From: Leguminivora glycinivorella
Lineage: Eukaryota > Arthropoda > Insecta > Lepidoptera > Tortricidae
Reading direction: 5' to 3'
NCBI RefSeq assembly: GCF_023078275.1
Contig: NC_062983.1
Span: 10,223,001-10,287,000, forward strand
DNA: 64,000 nucleotides
This document shows, in pieces, positions 63,906 to 64,000 of the stretch (positions within the stretch are counted from its first letter, which is position 1; each line of letters opens with the position of its first letter). The notes below the pieces were generated by a model. That model was not told where the DNA came from, ran no database searches, and was given only the letters and a program-made list of their open reading frames with translations. The position numbers were made by a program, and so were the translations under genes.

Positions 63906-64000
63906 GTAATTATTAATTCATACTGATCCTCGTAAGTTGATTTTTGAAACGAACTTACATCATTAGTTAGGTTCTAGTGCGAAAATATTTTCCTTCGTAT

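Larger units (their letters stand above)
56060..64000 (+). repeat. Duplicated carboxypeptidase block, copy 2
   Basis: Matches 1466-5519 apart from the TTAA element, the reverse dispersed repeat and the LTR retrotransposon. Identity in the gene is over 99 per cent by eye. It continues past the right edge. Confidence 0.9.

Overview
This is a eukaryotic, intron-containing and transposon-saturated segment, most likely from a moth or butterfly (Lepidoptera). The grounds are a tRNA-headed SINE of a type I associate with Lepidoptera, a tandem cluster of M14 carboxypeptidase genes of the insect gut type, exons of a multidomain (polycalin-type) lipocalin, and CR1/Jockey-like LINEs, RTE, BEL/Pao, hAT and TTAA-specific elements. 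No prokaryotic feature, CRISPR array or functional tRNA/rRNA gene is seen.

Host genes. Three M14 metallocarboxypeptidase genes lie on the + strand. CP1 (exons from 3851 to 6896) has one base deleted in exon 4 and looks like a pseudogene. CP2 (62331 to beyond the right edge) is almost identical to CP1, introns included, but lacks the deletion. Between them is CP-L (exons 31457-41093), an older paralogue with a fully open frame in which eight of nine canonical active-site residues are changed: a candidate pseudoenzyme. On the - strand, two exons (18863-18958, 17175-17404) join in frame to give the C-terminal half of one lipocalin domain followed by the start of another.

Layout. 1-1465: 5' part of a CR1-like LINE (ORF1 runs off the left edge). 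1466-6896: first copy of the duplicated CP block. 7838-10464: a hAT-like element holding an RTE LINE, itself split by a second hAT element. 10673-31045: a BEL/Pao retrotransposon cut in two by a 17.8-kb insertion (12142-29986) that carries the lipocalin exons, a SINE, satellites and an intact two-ORF CR1/Jockey LINE nested in an older LINE. 31457-41093: CP-L, with a 4.2-kb DNA transposon as most of one intron. 41455-43062: a repeat shared with both CP blocks, then a 91-bp minisatellite. 44818-50605: a DNA element containing an endonuclease-less LINE. 52896-64000: second copy of the CP block, inflated by a 3-kb hAT-like transposon with an intact 722-aa transposase, a 986-bp TTAA element, an inverted dispersed repeat and a young gag-only LTR retrotransposon.

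Many insertions are proven by target-site duplications and by restoration of the host reading frame when the insert is removed, so relative ages can be read. The two CP blocks are similar enough that haplotypes placed in tandem by misassembly must be excluded before any evolutionary reading.
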